DNA from: Aestuariibacter sp. A3R04
GTDB lineage: Bacteria; Pseudomonadota; Gammaproteobacteria; Enterobacterales; Alteromonadaceae
NCBI RefSeq assembly: GCF_018860805.1
Contig: NZ_JAHKQR010000003.1
Location: 124,001 to 188,000, forward strand
Direction: 5' to 3'
Length of the DNA: 64,000 nucleotides
Under the pieces are notes generated by a model. That model was not told the DNA's origin and searched no databases. It worked only from the letters and a program-made list of their open reading frames with translations. This document shows, one piece after another, positions 25,530 through 34,798 of the stretch. Position numbers and translations under genes: made by a program. Positions within the stretch are counted from its first letter, which is position 1. Each line of letters opens with the position of its first letter.

Positions 25530-27242
25530 TTAGTACGGATCCTGAGGTTTAAGTTTGATAATGTGTTTGTAATCGACAATTTGATTCTCTTTTTTCCACG
25601 CTTCAGCGAGTTCAACTAGTTGTGCGACCAGTTTGGGCTTTTCACTGGCGAGATTATTTACTTCACCGGGGTCGCTTTCCAAATCATATAGCTCAATAGC
25701 AATGCCAGGCTTTGCCAGGGTTTGCAAATACCAACCCGGTTCTATCAGTAATTTCCAGCGGCCTTTATACAGCACACTTTGTTGTCCTTTATCATTGAAG
25801 AAAAGCGCTTCAGGAGGGGGCATTGAGCTACCGTGTAACAGGGGCACAATGCTGCGACCATCTGGTTGTCTTGGCGTATCGCCACGGAATTGGGAGGGGA
25901 ACTCAGCTTCTGCTACATCGAGAAATGTAGGGAGAAAATCGCCTACCCATACCACATCGTCGGTGACTTGGCCGGCCTTAACGACTTTCGGCCAGTGAAT
26001 AATGGCGTGGGTGCGCGCGCCGCCTTCCCATAATAAGGCTTTCACACCGGTATAGGGCTGATTCATCAAATCGCCTATATGGGAAGCTGCGCCATTGTCA
26101 GAAAGGTAGACAAGCAGGGTATTTTCCAGTTCGCCAGACGCTTTAAGCTGGGCAATAATTCTGCCTACATTTTCGTCGAGTTTTTCCATCATTGCAGCGT
26201 GCACAGCCGCTTTCATTCGCACTGCGTCTATCTTTTCTTTGGGCAGTGAGGTCCAGGTGTCACCAGATTGTCTGACAGGAGCCTTTTCAGGAAACATTCC
26301 CAATTCAACGAGATGCGCGTGCCGCTCGTCTGCTACCTTTTGGATGTTTGCGTAGCGCTTAAGGTATTTTTGTACCAGAGGCGTCGGGGCCTGAAGAGGC
26401 TTATGTGGCGCTCGATATGCCACGTACATAAAGAAAGGCGACGCTTTCTTTGACGCGGCGTCTATCATGGATATTGCTTCGTCGGTGATCCCATCCGTAG
26501 CATAAAATGCATTGCCACTTTTCCCGTCACAGGCTGTGTAGTGCTGTTTACCAAAGTCGGTTTCGGCATAACACGTCATGTCATACTTACGATCGTAGCT
26601 AAGCTGTGCTTTTTCATTGTTGAAGTAATAGGGTTGTGGTTCTTCCGGACGAAAAAACAAGTTCCCCTGTGCGGCGTGAAACACAAAACTTTCATCAAAT
26701 CCCCGTTGGGGCGGCAGGGCTAGATAGTCCTGTTGCATCTCTTCGTCTGTGAGTTTCATCTGCTCAGGGTGGGTGGCTTCCCACTGCGCTCGCATGGTCT
26801 CTTGATGATCTTTAATGTAGCTGCCACCCAGATGCCACTTACCCGCCATCATCGTGTGATAACCAGCCTCGGAAAGTAATTCAGGAATTATGGGCTGCTC
26901 GTACTTGAGTCTTGCTCTGTGCGCAGGAAAAGGCAACTCCCGAACCCAATCTCCCACAACGCCACCACCAAACCCCACATGGGCAGCGTCGACGCCAGAT
27001 AACAATGACGCGCGGGTAGGGCTGCATCGAGCATTGCTGTAAAAATGTGAGAGTTTTAATCCTTGCGATGCCAGGTTATCTAAATTAGGAGTATCTATTT
27101 CGCCACCGAAACTCCCCAAATCGGTATAGCCTGCGTCGTCAGACAAAATAACCACAATGTTGGGTCGGGTTTCGGTTGCGTGGGCACTGAGTATACCTAT
27201 CAATAACAGTGCGAAGGTAATGGCGATGTTATATTTTTTCAT
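25530..27242 (-). CDS. Type I formylglycine-dependent sulfatase (arylsulfatase A-like)
   Basis: A 570-residue secreted S1-family sulfatase. After a signal peptide (to about residue 23) come PNIVVILSDDAGY, then C73 in CSPTR (formylglycine site), GKWHLGG and YLSDNGAA. It is longer than the sulfatase at 13404 and has the extra middle insert and C-terminal domain of the aryl-sulfatase A group. The ribosome site is AAGGGGAA. It is the first gene of a two-gene operon with the GH16 agarase. A combined sulfatase/agarase unit suits sulfated agar or porphyran. It needs a formylglycine maturase encoded elsewhere. Confidence 0.92.
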   Translation of the reverse strand: MKKYNIAITFALLLIGILSAHATETRPNIVVILSDDAGYTDLGSFGGEIDTPNLDNLASQGLKLSHFYSNARCSPTRASLLSGVDAAHVGFGGGVVGDWVRELPFPAHRARLKYEQPIIPELLSEAGYHTMMAGKWHLGGSYIKDHQETMRAQWEATHPEQMKLTDEEMQQDYLALPPQRGFDESFVFHAAQGNLFFRPEEPQPYYFNNEKAQLSYDRKYDMTCYAETDFGKQHYTACDGKSGNAFYATDGITDEAISMIDAASKKASPFFMYVAYRAPHKPLQAPTPLVQKYLKRYANIQKVADERHAHLVELGMFPEKAPVRQSGDTWTSLPKEKIDAVRMKAAVHAAMMEKLDENVGRIIAQLKASGELENTLLVYLSDNGAASHIGDLMNQPYTGVKALLWEGGARTHAIIHWPKVVKAGQVTDDVVWVGDFLPTFLDVAEAEFPSQFRGDTPRQPDGRSIVPLLHGSSMPPPEALFFNDKGQQSVLYKGRWKLLIEPGWYLQTLAKPGIAIELYDLESDPGEVNNLASEKPKLVAQLVELAEAWKKENQIVDYKHIIKLKPQDPY

Positions 27243-27305
27243 GTATTCCCCTTACGTCACATTGGCCATGCGTCCAAATGTGTTAATGAACGATGCATTT
27301 TCCTC

Positions 27306-27341
27306 ATTATAGTAACAATGTTTTTAGTATAATGTTAACAA
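27306..27341 (-). promoter_or_regulatory. Promoter and candidate operator for sulfatase-GH16 operon
   Basis: On the minus strand a TATAAT -10 box lies at 27306-27311. ATGTTAACAA (27332-27341; 9 of 10 matches) lies just upstream of it, in the -35 region. Confidence 0.55.
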
Positions 27342-27429
27342 TAAAGTGGTGGCGTAATATGTAAAACCGCTTTTTGTGTGAAGCAGGTGCAAGGTACATC
27401 GGCTAATTGAGTCAGGGTGGGGAAAACGA

Positions 27430-27462
27430 CGATGCCCCGGATTCGGGGCGTCGATTTTAGAG
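27430..27462 (-). terminator. Terminator after the GntR/FCD gene
   Basis: GCCCCG/CGGGGC with flanking CGAC/GTCG form a strong bulged hairpin around a GATT loop; on the minus strand it is followed by TTTT. Confidence 0.7.
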
Positions 27463-27483
27463 CAACAATGGGTCGTATTTCGA

Positions 27484-28095
27484 TTACTTGATATTTTTAC
27501 GAATAGCTGCAACGGCGGTCTTGACATCGCCTTCTTTAAAGGCGTTAACGATATCGCGGTGTTCTTCTACCAGTTTATCGGAAGTTTTAATACGCTGATA
27601 ATTCATGCGCATTCTTATCACGATGGGATACCAGAGGTTGAGCAAGTTTTCACCGCCAGCGAGTTCAACAAAATACTGGTGAAACGCGATATCTGCTTTA
27701 GTTAGTTCGGTAAACTCTTGCTTTTCGAAATGCTCCTGCATTGTGGCAATAAGTTTATCCATCTCTGCCACTTGCTCTTTGGTTATTCTGCCAACCAACT
27801 CTTTTACAGCGAATTCTTCAATTTTTTTGCGTAAATCGATACTTAGTTTCTGTAATTCGGGAGGAAGGGGGCTGTTGACTGAGGCGCCAACATTGTTCTT
27901 GCTGATCAATAAGCCTTCTTTTGTGAGTTTAAGGATCACGTCGCGAATGGGGCCACGGGACACGCCGAATCGTTCAGCAAGTTGAATTTCGTTTAACTTG
28001 GTATTAGGCGCAAGCTCGCCTGAAATAATATCGGAGCGCAATACATCAGCTATTTGCTCTCGCACCGAAAGTATCTTGGGCTTCATAGGACTCAT
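27484..28095 (-). CDS. GntR-family regulator, FadR/FCD subgroup; candidate master regulator of the agar locus
   Basis: A 203-residue regulator with an N-terminal winged helix (about 8-72; LAERFGVSRGPIRDVILKL is the recognition region) and a helical FCD effector domain (about 80-200). The FCD metal-site residues seem present (KADIAFHQ and EEHRD). The C terminus is shorter than most FCD proteins. FCD regulators commonly bind palindromes with GT and AC around a two- or three-base centre; TTGTTAACAA has just this shape. It recurs before most transcription units here and, as a weaker copy, before this gene. The ligand is probably a sugar acid, by family habit. It is divergent from GH50 number 2. 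Confidence 0.88.
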   Translation of the reverse strand: MSPMKPKILSVREQIADVLRSDIISGELAPNTKLNEIQLAERFGVSRGPIRDVILKLTKEGLLISKNNVGASVNSPLPPELQKLSIDLRKKIEEFAVKELVGRITKEQVAEMDKLIATMQEHFEKQEFTELTKADIAFHQYFVELAGGENLLNLWYPIVIRMRMNYQRIKTSDKLVEEHRDIVNAFKEGDVKTAVAAIRKNIK

Positions 28096-28123
28096 CGTTT
28101 TATTAAAATAAATATTCGATAAA

Positions 28124-28133
28124 TTGTTAACTT
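28124..28133. promoter_or_regulatory. Candidate autoregulatory operator of the GntR/FCD gene
   Basis: TTGTTAACTT keeps one intact half-site of the palindrome (8 of 10), 29 bp upstream of the GntR start. It would allow weaker self-control. Confidence 0.4.
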
Positions 28134-28232
28134 TATTTTGTGCAATGTCCAGATTTTTAAAACAATCAGCGGTAATTTACTCAGTTTGAGCGGCCTGTGT
28201 GTTGGGAATATAGCAACAATTTGTAAATAGTA

Positions 28233-28242
28233 TTGTTAACAG
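28233..28242. promoter_or_regulatory. Candidate GntR/FCD operator upstream of GH50 agarase 2
   Basis: TTGTTAACAG, 9 of 10 matches. A TATACT -10-like box follows at 28266-28271, so the site abuts the expected -35 element. Confidence 0.6.
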
Positions 28243-28304
28243 TTTAATGTTGTCTTAAATGTGGTTATACTCAATTTTATTGTTAATGAAATGTGAGTCA
28301 GAAA

Positions 28305-30635
28305 ATGAAAAAAACAGCTATCGCTTTAGCGCTTTCGATGAGTCTTCTGGGATGTCAGCAAGCTCACAATGCTAGCAGTGAAAAAAACACCGTTTCTGAA
28401 AAGAAAAATACGCTTGAAAAACAAGTATTAAAGCAAGAAATGCCGCTAATAACCCTATCGGAATCTACGGTTAAAGAAAATGTGGAACTGGCGAGCGCCC
28501 AAGTCAATATTATTGATGGGGCCGCTGAAATCACCTTTTTGGGCAAAGAAAATCCTTATGCTGGCATTACCATCAAGCCTGATGAACCCTGGGATTTAAG
28601 CCACCTGGACGACTTCAATCTGGCCATGGATATCAAAAACCCGGGCCCGCATCCTGTGCAATTGTTTTTAAACGTCAGTGACATTGATGGTGCGACCTAT
28701 ACGAGAAGTGTGGCCGTACCGGTAGCTGATACCACCACTTTCTACGCAAAGATGCGCGGCCATGACCTTGCCACGCCCAGCGGTGATGTCAATCAAGAGC
28801 TCAATTTTCTTTCAGGCTTTCGCTCAAATCCGGAAACATGGGAATCTGATGATGTGCAGTTTATTTCCATGTGGGGTAAGAAAAACCTGAATTTAACCGG
28901 CATTACGCAAATCAGCCTGTCGGTTCAGAGCAATTTATTTGACAAATCTATTGTGCTTAGCAATTTGCGACTGCGCCCAAATCCTGAAATGAACAAAGAC
29001 TTCCTGACAAAGATAGTGGACAAGTACGGTCAGAATGCCAATGTTGAATTTCCCGGTAAAATCCACTCTCAGCAGGAATTAGAACAGACGCGGGAAGAGG
29101 AGGCGAAAAAATTAGACAACCAGTTGATGGCGGATCGCTCGCGATTTGGCGGCTATAAAAATGGTCCAAAACTAAAAGCCACAGGGTACTTTAGAACTGA
29201 AAAGGTAGATGGCAAATGGGCAATGGTTGACCCAGAAGGCTACCTGTATTTTGCCACAGGGCTGGATATCATTCGGTTGTCAAACACCTCTACTATGACG
29301 GGCTATGGCTTCGATGATGAATTGGTTAATTTGGGAGCTGATGGTGTCACTCCGGAAGATTCCAAAGGGTTAAATAGAGTCAATGACGAAGCCATTCCCA
29401 GCCGTCATGTGGTTTCAGATGTTCGGGCCAACCTGTTTCAGTGGCTACCTTCTTACGATGAACCTTTGGGTAAATGGTTTGGCTATCGGGGCAGTGCTCA
29501 CTCCGGTCCGGTGAAAAAAGGCGAAACATTCAGCTTTTATGCGGCTAACCTCGAACGCAAATACGGCAGTGAAGATCCGTTGGAAGCCTGGGAACAAGTG
29601 ACGCTCAAGCGTATGAAGTATTGGGGGTTTACCTCGTTGGGGAACTGGACAGACCCGCGTTTTTATCAGAATAATCAGGTGCCATACTTTGCCAACGGCT
29701 GGATTATCGGCGATTTCAAAACCGTGTCCAGTGGCAACGACTTCTGGGCACCGCTGCCCGATGTTTTCGACCCGGAATTTGCCCGGCGAGCTGATATCAC
29801 AGCTGCAAATATAGCAGCCCAGGTACAAAACAACCCATGGTGTGTGGGGGTGTTTATCGACAACGAAAAGAGCTTTGGCAGAAGCGAGAGCAATGAAGCG
29901 CGATATGGCATTGTGATCCATACCCTCAAACGCGATGGTAAAGCCGTGCCTACCAAGGCTGCATTCACCGCCTTGATGAAGAAAAAGTACGGTGATATAG
30001 CAGCGCTTAACCACAAATGGGGCACGGATATTTCATCATGGGAAGCCTTTGACAAAGGCATTGACTCATCTATAAGAAATGACGCTCAGCTGGCCGACTA
30101 TAGCGAGATGCTGTACCACTATGGAGAACAATATTTCCGCATAGTGGATGACGCGTTAGACAAGCACATGCCCAATCACATGTACTTGGGGGCCCGGTTT
30201 CCCGATTGGGGCAAACCCATGGAAATTGTGAAAGCTGCGGCTAAGCATGTGGACGTGATGTCGTATAACGTCTACAAAGAGGGGATCCACCCCAAGTCGT
30301 GGGCTTTCCTGGAAGAAATTGATATGCCAAGCATTATCGGTGAATTCCATTTTGGAGCCAGGGATAGCGGCCTGTTCCACCCCGGCTTAATTCAGGCGGC
30401 CACGCAAACAGATCGCGCGGAGATGTACAAGGACTACATGCACTCCGTTATCGACAACCCGTATTTTGTGGGGGCGCACTGGTTCCAGTATATGGATTCG
30501 CCTATTTCTGGCCGCGCATACGATGGCGAAAATTACAATGTTGGTTTTGTTAACGTTACCGATACGCCGTATGCACCAATGGTTGAGGCGGCGAGGGAGC
30601 TAAACAGCACTATGTACTCCCGCAGGTTCGAATAG
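28305..30635 (+). CDS. GH50 beta-agarase, second copy, lipoprotein
   Basis: A 776-residue GH50 enzyme with the same layout as the one at 3953: a lipoprotein signal (LLGC), a CBM-like N-terminal domain and the catalytic barrel. E521 in FIDNEKSFG and E680 in IGEFHFG are the acid/base and nucleophile. ATG 28305 is chosen because it opens a textbook lipoprotein signal (MKKTAIALAL); a GTG twelve bases upstream is also in frame. The two GH50 proteins are clearly paralogous but differ throughout, so they may split the work (for example different chain lengths). It is divergent from the GntR gene. Confidence 0.94.
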   Translation: MKKTAIALALSMSLLGCQQAHNASSEKNTVSEKKNTLEKQVLKQEMPLITLSESTVKENVELASAQVNIIDGAAEITFLGKENPYAGITIKPDEPWDLSHLDDFNLAMDIKNPGPHPVQLFLNVSDIDGATYTRSVAVPVADTTTFYAKMRGHDLATPSGDVNQELNFLSGFRSNPETWESDDVQFISMWGKKNLNLTGITQISLSVQSNLFDKSIVLSNLRLRPNPEMNKDFLTKIVDKYGQNANVEFPGKIHSQQELEQTREEEAKKLDNQLMADRSRFGGYKNGPKLKATGYFRTEKVDGKWAMVDPEGYLYFATGLDIIRLSNTSTMTGYGFDDELVNLGADGVTPEDSKGLNRVNDEAIPSRHVVSDVRANLFQWLPSYDEPLGKWFGYRGSAHSGPVKKGETFSFYAANLERKYGSEDPLEAWEQVTLKRMKYWGFTSLGNWTDPRFYQNNQVPYFANGWIIGDFKTVSSGNDFWAPLPDVFDPEFARRADITAANIAAQVQNNPWCVGVFIDNEKSFGRSESNEARYGIVIHTLKRDGKAVPTKAAFTALMKKKYGDIAALNHKWGTDISSWEAFDKGIDSSIRNDAQLADYSEMLYHYGEQYFRIVDDALDKHMPNHMYLGARFPDWGKPMEIVKAAAKHVDVMSYNVYKEGIHPKSWAFLEEIDMPSIIGEFHFGARDSGLFHPGLIQAATQTDRAEMYKDYMHSVIDNPYFVGAHWFQYMDSPISGRAYDGENYNVGFVNVTDTPYAPMVEAARELNSTMYSRRFE

Positions 30636-30683
30636 CCCCATCTGCACGCATTCAACAGCTGAAACCGCAAAACACAACCTTAT

Positions 30684-30713
30684 TAAAGGCCTGCTTTGCA
30701 GGCCTTTTTTTCA
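30684..30713 (+). terminator. Strong Rho-independent terminator after GH50 agarase 2
   Basis: AAAGGCCTGC, a TTT loop, GCAGGCCTTT and a run of T residues: a perfect ten-base stem between the agarase and the PhoD gene. Confidence 0.9.
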
Positions 30714-30724
30714 TCGAGGATACT

Positions 30725-33091
30725 ATGACTGACAAACCAGATCTCGTTAAACGGCGCACAGTGAAAATGGCTTTGGCGACAGCGCTTACCGGTACGTTGG
30801 GGTGCACCACGAATGCCCCTTCACGTTCTCTTTCTTCAACTGCAGATGAAAAAACAGACGTACCGCAGTTCCACGGCGACTGGAAAGACACCTTTGATGG
30901 CCCGTTTTTGGGGCAAGCCTATTGGGCCAATCCTATGGAAGATTGGCAGGTAAAAAACGGCAGGGCGTATTGTGCCAGTCGTTTAGGTGGCAGAAATGTG
31001 CATGCGTTGACACATTTTATTGAAGCACCAGAAAAAGGGTTCACTGCCAGCGTACTGGTAACATGCGAAGACAATGCAGAGTTTGTCGGTGGAGCAGGTT
31101 TCTTCATCGGTGTGAAAAGTGAAATTGATGAATATCGCAGCAATTGTTTCGCCAATAATGGGTTAGCCGCCGGCATGCGAAAGGGCGCGTTATTTATTGG
31201 TTCCAAAACGATTAATATCAGTCATGCTGAAGCGGTTGAGCTTACCCTTAAAAGTGAGAAACAGGGGCAGGGCATTAAACTTACGCTGATTGCCCGGGAT
31301 GCGGCAACCCAGCGGGTTTTAGCGTCTGTCGAGAAGCCGGAAGCCGCTGAACGTGTTCGCGGGCACCTTGCTCTTGGTGCCAATGTAGACTTTCCGCCAG
31401 TTGCTGCCGCAGACGGAGACCATCAGCCATCGGGAAGCGTGTTTAGTTTTTCTGACTGGCGATTTTCAGGGCAGGGAGTCGGGCATGACTCAGGGCGGCA
31501 GTTCGGCCCAATTATGTGGGCAATGTATGCCCTTCACAATAATCCGAATGCCGGGTATGAACTGGGTATGACGGTAATCATGGCGCCTTTGGGTGAGTAT
31601 GATGAAAAAAAGCTGACGTTGGAGATAAAGCAAAACGGTGTATGGCAGCCAATTTCCCACACAATCATTGATACCTTGTCGAGTACGGGAACATTTAAAA
31701 TAAACGCTTGGGATGGCACAAAGGCGAAGCCTTATCGCATTGTGTATCGTCAGGCGAATAAAAAAGGCACAGTAGAACAAACGTTTGAAGGTGAAATTAA
31801 GCCAGAACCAAAGAACAGATCACTTAAAATGGCCTCGTTAACTTGCCAAAACGACTATGCCTTTCCCTATGAGCCGGTTGCCAGCAACGTACTAAAATAC
31901 AATGCCGATCTTTTGTTTTTTTCGGGTGATCAAATTTACGAAAGCCACGGTGGCTTTGGCATCATTCGTACGCCAGAACGCCCTGCCATGCTCAATTATT
32001 TGCGCAAGTTTTATCAATTTGGCTGGGCTTTCAGAGAAGCCATGCGAAGTACGCCTACCATCTGTTTGCCGGACGACCACGATGTACTGCAAGGAAATTT
32101 GTGGGGGGAAGGTGGCAAGCCAATGGACAATCTTGGGGAGGATGCCACAGCTTCTATCCTGGGAGGGTATGCAGAGCCTGTTAATGTGGTAAATGCGATT
32201 CATCGCACCTGTGTTTCTCATTTGCCCGCTACTTACGATGACGAAGCGAGCCCCTATGGTATTAGCTCCTATTTTACCGTTCTCAATTATGGTGACGTGA
32301 GCTTTGCTATTCTGGCAGATCGGCAATGGAAAAGTGCGCCGGATGCTATGGGCATTGTCGTGGGAGAAACGGGGCAAGATGAAGCGCCTGCGTACGTCAA
32401 CCCCGATTACGACAACGAGAGGCTGCAACTGCTTGGTGAAAAGCAGGAAGCCTTTCTCGAAGTCTGGGCAAAAGACTGGCAAGGCCACGGAATGAAAGCG
32501 GTGTTAAGTCAGACGGTGTTTGCCGGTATATCCACCCATCAGCCCAGACCTGACCGTTATCTCAAATACGATTTTGACAGCAGTGGTTGGCCAGCGTCTG
32601 CCCGAAACCGAGCCATTCGCATTATGCGCGAATCAAACGCGTTGCACATATGCGGAGATACCCACTTAGGTACGCTGTCTCAATACGGCGTTGAACAACC
32701 CCGTGACAGCAACTGGGCGTTTTGCTCCCCAGCCATAGCGGCAGGCTGGCCCAGGTGGTGGCTACCCGATGAATTGGGGCTTCCCCATACAGACCGGCCA
32801 CAACACGGCATGGAAAACACTGGTAATTACAAAGATGCCTTTGGCAACCATATTTATGTCTATGCGGCGGCGAATCCGCAGGTGGGAGAATCTGACAACC
32901 GGTATATCAAAGCTCATGAAAAAGGCAGTGGTTTCGGCACCATTGAGTTTGACACGCAGGCCTCCACATTCAAGGTGACGGCGTTTAAATTTAACGTGGA
33001 TATTGCAGATCCTACCGAAGACCACACCTATCCGGGTTATCCGGTGACAATAAAAGCGGAGGAAAACCGCGGCCAGAATCATCTGGGGTAG
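30725..33091 (+). CDS. PhoD-like phosphatase/phosphodiesterase with N-terminal lectin-like domain, lipoprotein
   Basis: A 788-residue two-domain protein. The N terminus has paired Arg (KRRTVKMA) and a lipobox (TLGC), suggesting a Tat-exported lipoprotein. Residues about 45-250 look like a concanavalin/LamG-type beta-sandwich (DGPFLGQAYWANPMEDWQV region). Residues about 360-780 are a PhoD-like metallophosphoesterase with FFSGDQIYE, LPDDHDV and HICGDTHLG as metal-binding blocks. PhoD enzymes hydrolyse phosphate mono- or diesters using Ca and Fe. A lectin-PhoD fusion beside agarases hints at action on an algal carbohydrate ester; the ester type is unknown. It is convergent with a second PhoD gene. 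Confidence 0.82.
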   Translation: MTDKPDLVKRRTVKMALATALTGTLGCTTNAPSRSLSSTADEKTDVPQFHGDWKDTFDGPFLGQAYWANPMEDWQVKNGRAYCASRLGGRNVHALTHFIEAPEKGFTASVLVTCEDNAEFVGGAGFFIGVKSEIDEYRSNCFANNGLAAGMRKGALFIGSKTINISHAEAVELTLKSEKQGQGIKLTLIARDAATQRVLASVEKPEAAERVRGHLALGANVDFPPVAAADGDHQPSGSVFSFSDWRFSGQGVGHDSGRQFGPIMWAMYALHNNPNAGYELGMTVIMAPLGEYDEKKLTLEIKQNGVWQPISHTIIDTLSSTGTFKINAWDGTKAKPYRIVYRQANKKGTVEQTFEGEIKPEPKNRSLKMASLTCQNDYAFPYEPVASNVLKYNADLLFFSGDQIYESHGGFGIIRTPERPAMLNYLRKFYQFGWAFREAMRSTPTICLPDDHDVLQGNLWGEGGKPMDNLGEDATASILGGYAEPVNVVNAIHRTCVSHLPATYDDEASPYGISSYFTVLNYGDVSFAILADRQWKSAPDAMGIVVGETGQDEAPAYVNPDYDNERLQLLGEKQEAFLEVWAKDWQGHGMKAVLSQTVFAGISTHQPRPDRYLKYDFDSSGWPASARNRAIRIMRESNALHICGDTHLGTLSQYGVEQPRDSNWAFCSPAIAAGWPRWWLPDELGLPHTDRPQHGMENTGNYKDAFGNHIYVYAAANPQVGESDNRYIKAHEKGSGFGTIEFDTQASTFKVTAFKFNVDIADPTEDHTYPGYPVTIKAEENRGQNHLG

Positions 33092-33208
33092 GATATAAAC
33101 AGGTCGGCGGGTGTAATACGGCGAAAACCTGCCAACCTTTTTAGCAACACTGACACCACGGATGTTCTTGGTTGCTTGTGCAGCACTGTTCGGTGCTATA
33201 TCGCTTTG

Positions 33209-33240
33209 CCCCCGCTGTGCTTTATTTCTGGAGGCGGGGG
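33209..33240. terminator. Inverted repeat between convergent PhoD genes
   Basis: CCCCCGC (33209-33215) pairs with GCGGGGG (33234-33240). It lies in the 162-bp gap between the two PhoD genes, just past the end of the minus-strand one. Confidence 0.5.
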
Positions 33241-33253
33241 CGCATATCGCGCG

Positions 33254-34789
33254 TCACGCGCCTTCAGGCGTTAAAGCCTGGCTCCACAGCACGTCACCAG
33301 TGCGATTCACGTGCGAAACCGTCAGATGTTTGTTTTGTGCATCAATACTCATTACACCAAAAAATTGAAACCCTGCCGCCGGAGACTGATTTGGCGGCAT
33401 ATCGTCGGGTATGCCTTTAAACACCAGTTCAGGCCCGAATGTGTTATCGAGACGATTCGGGCCAAAGGTGCCGGCGTGAAGGGGGCCGCTGACAAACTCC
33501 CAAAACGGTTTGAAATGTTTGAATTGCGCTTTTTCTGGCGAATAATAGTGAGAGGCGCAATAGTGCACGTCGGCGGTAATAAAGTGCACATTTTGAATGT
33601 CGTGTTCTTTGATAAAACTCAGCAGCTCTGCTATTTCTGCTTCACGGCCGCTCGCGGGTCCGTCGGTATTGGCAACACCTTCGATGGTTCCATTGTGAAA
33701 GTCTGCGACTACAACGCCAATAGGCATGTCTAATGCAATAATTTTCCATACGCCTTTTGCATTGAGCAGAGACGTTTTCAACCAATCCAGTTGTTGAGCG
33801 CCCAATATGGATTCTGGTACGTCATCATTTGTTTGGGAAGGCGTTCGGTTTGCGGTGCGATAGCTGCGCATATCCACAAAAAACAAATCCAGTAGCGGGC
33901 CTCGGGGGACATGTTGAAACAACTGGCGGTGTGCGGCATCGGGAAGTGGATTACACTCCACCATTGCAGTGCGAGCACGCTGAGCCAGGGTGTTAGCGTC
34001 TTTGGTTGTGTAACGTTGATCCTCAATTGTTTGCCCCGGATACCAGTTGTTGCGTACCTCGTGATCGTCCCATAAATAGTAACTGGCAACATTTTGATGA
34101 AATGCGGCAAAGTGAGGGTCAAAGTAGTTGTAGTAAAATCGATTTCTAAAATCTTGCGTTGTTTGCGCGACATGATCCACATAGTCTGTATGCCGATTCT
34201 GCCACACACTGCCATCAGCGGCTTCTGACTGAGGTAAAATAGGGTTGTCTGCATATATTTGGTCACCACAGTGAACCAGAAAATCGGGCTGATATTGCAA
34301 CATGGTTTGATAGGTTTTCATGCCGCCATGGGCAGGATCAATACCAAACCCTTGCCCTGCGGTATCGCCTGACCAGCAAAAACGCAGATCTGTAGTGTCA
34401 GTATTTGCAGTGCGAAATTGCCCTGATACGCGACCACTTATTTGCGCGCCCGTTTCACTATCACGCATGTGGCAGCGGTAATAATACTGGGTGCCTGGGT
34501 CTAACGATGTAAGCGTCGCTTTGCAATTAAAGTCGTTATTAGCGTGCCCATGGCTGCCTGTTGCCGTAACGAATTTGTGAAAGCTCTCCGTCTCACTTAC
34601 TTCCACAGCAAGGACACCGGCACGACTGGCCCGACACCACACAATGGCGCTGTGTTGGGTAACACTGCCCGCCGCGGGCCCAAACTCAATGGCATTGCGG
34701 TACACGAGCGGGTTGTTAGTTTGAGCAAGAGCAACAACGGGTAACCCCGCTGTTGCCAGACTCAATTTAATGAAGTCTCTTCTTATCAC
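33254..34789 (-). CDS. PhoD-family alkaline phosphatase/phosphodiesterase, Tat-exported
   Basis: A 511-residue PhoD protein. A Tat signal (RRDFIKL) is followed by an Ig-like N-terminal domain (about 35-135) and the catalytic domain with CWSGDTAGQG, VHCGDQIYAD, WDDHEVRNNW and FITADVHYC metal-binding blocks. The start is GTG 34789, with AAGGAAG just upstream. It lies nine bases downstream of TonB receptor 2 and so belongs to the sigma/FecR/receptor unit. Secreted cleavage of a phosphoester followed by receptor uptake is a natural reading. It is more standard than the fused PhoD at 30725. Confidence 0.9.
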   Translation of the reverse strand: MIRRDFIKLSLATAGLPVVALAQTNNPLVYRNAIEFGPAAGSVTQHSAIVWCRASRAGVLAVEVSETESFHKFVTATGSHGHANNDFNCKATLTSLDPGTQYYYRCHMRDSETGAQISGRVSGQFRTANTDTTDLRFCWSGDTAGQGFGIDPAHGGMKTYQTMLQYQPDFLVHCGDQIYADNPILPQSEAADGSVWQNRHTDYVDHVAQTTQDFRNRFYYNYFDPHFAAFHQNVASYYLWDDHEVRNNWYPGQTIEDQRYTTKDANTLAQRARTAMVECNPLPDAAHRQLFQHVPRGPLLDLFFVDMRSYRTANRTPSQTNDDVPESILGAQQLDWLKTSLLNAKGVWKIIALDMPIGVVVADFHNGTIEGVANTDGPASGREAEIAELLSFIKEHDIQNVHFITADVHYCASHYYSPEKAQFKHFKPFWEFVSGPLHAGTFGPNRLDNTFGPELVFKGIPDDMPPNQSPAAGFQFFGVMSIDAQNKHLTVSHVNRTGDVLWSQALTPEGA

Positions 34790-34798
34790 AAAGCTTCC

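Noticed and set aside
31892..32488. A 198-codon minus-strand frame inside the fused PhoD gene
   Set aside because: It lies wholly opposite a well-supported gene, has no domain, and its composition follows from the coding strand. The same holds for the long minus-strand frame at 29445-30014 inside GH50-2.
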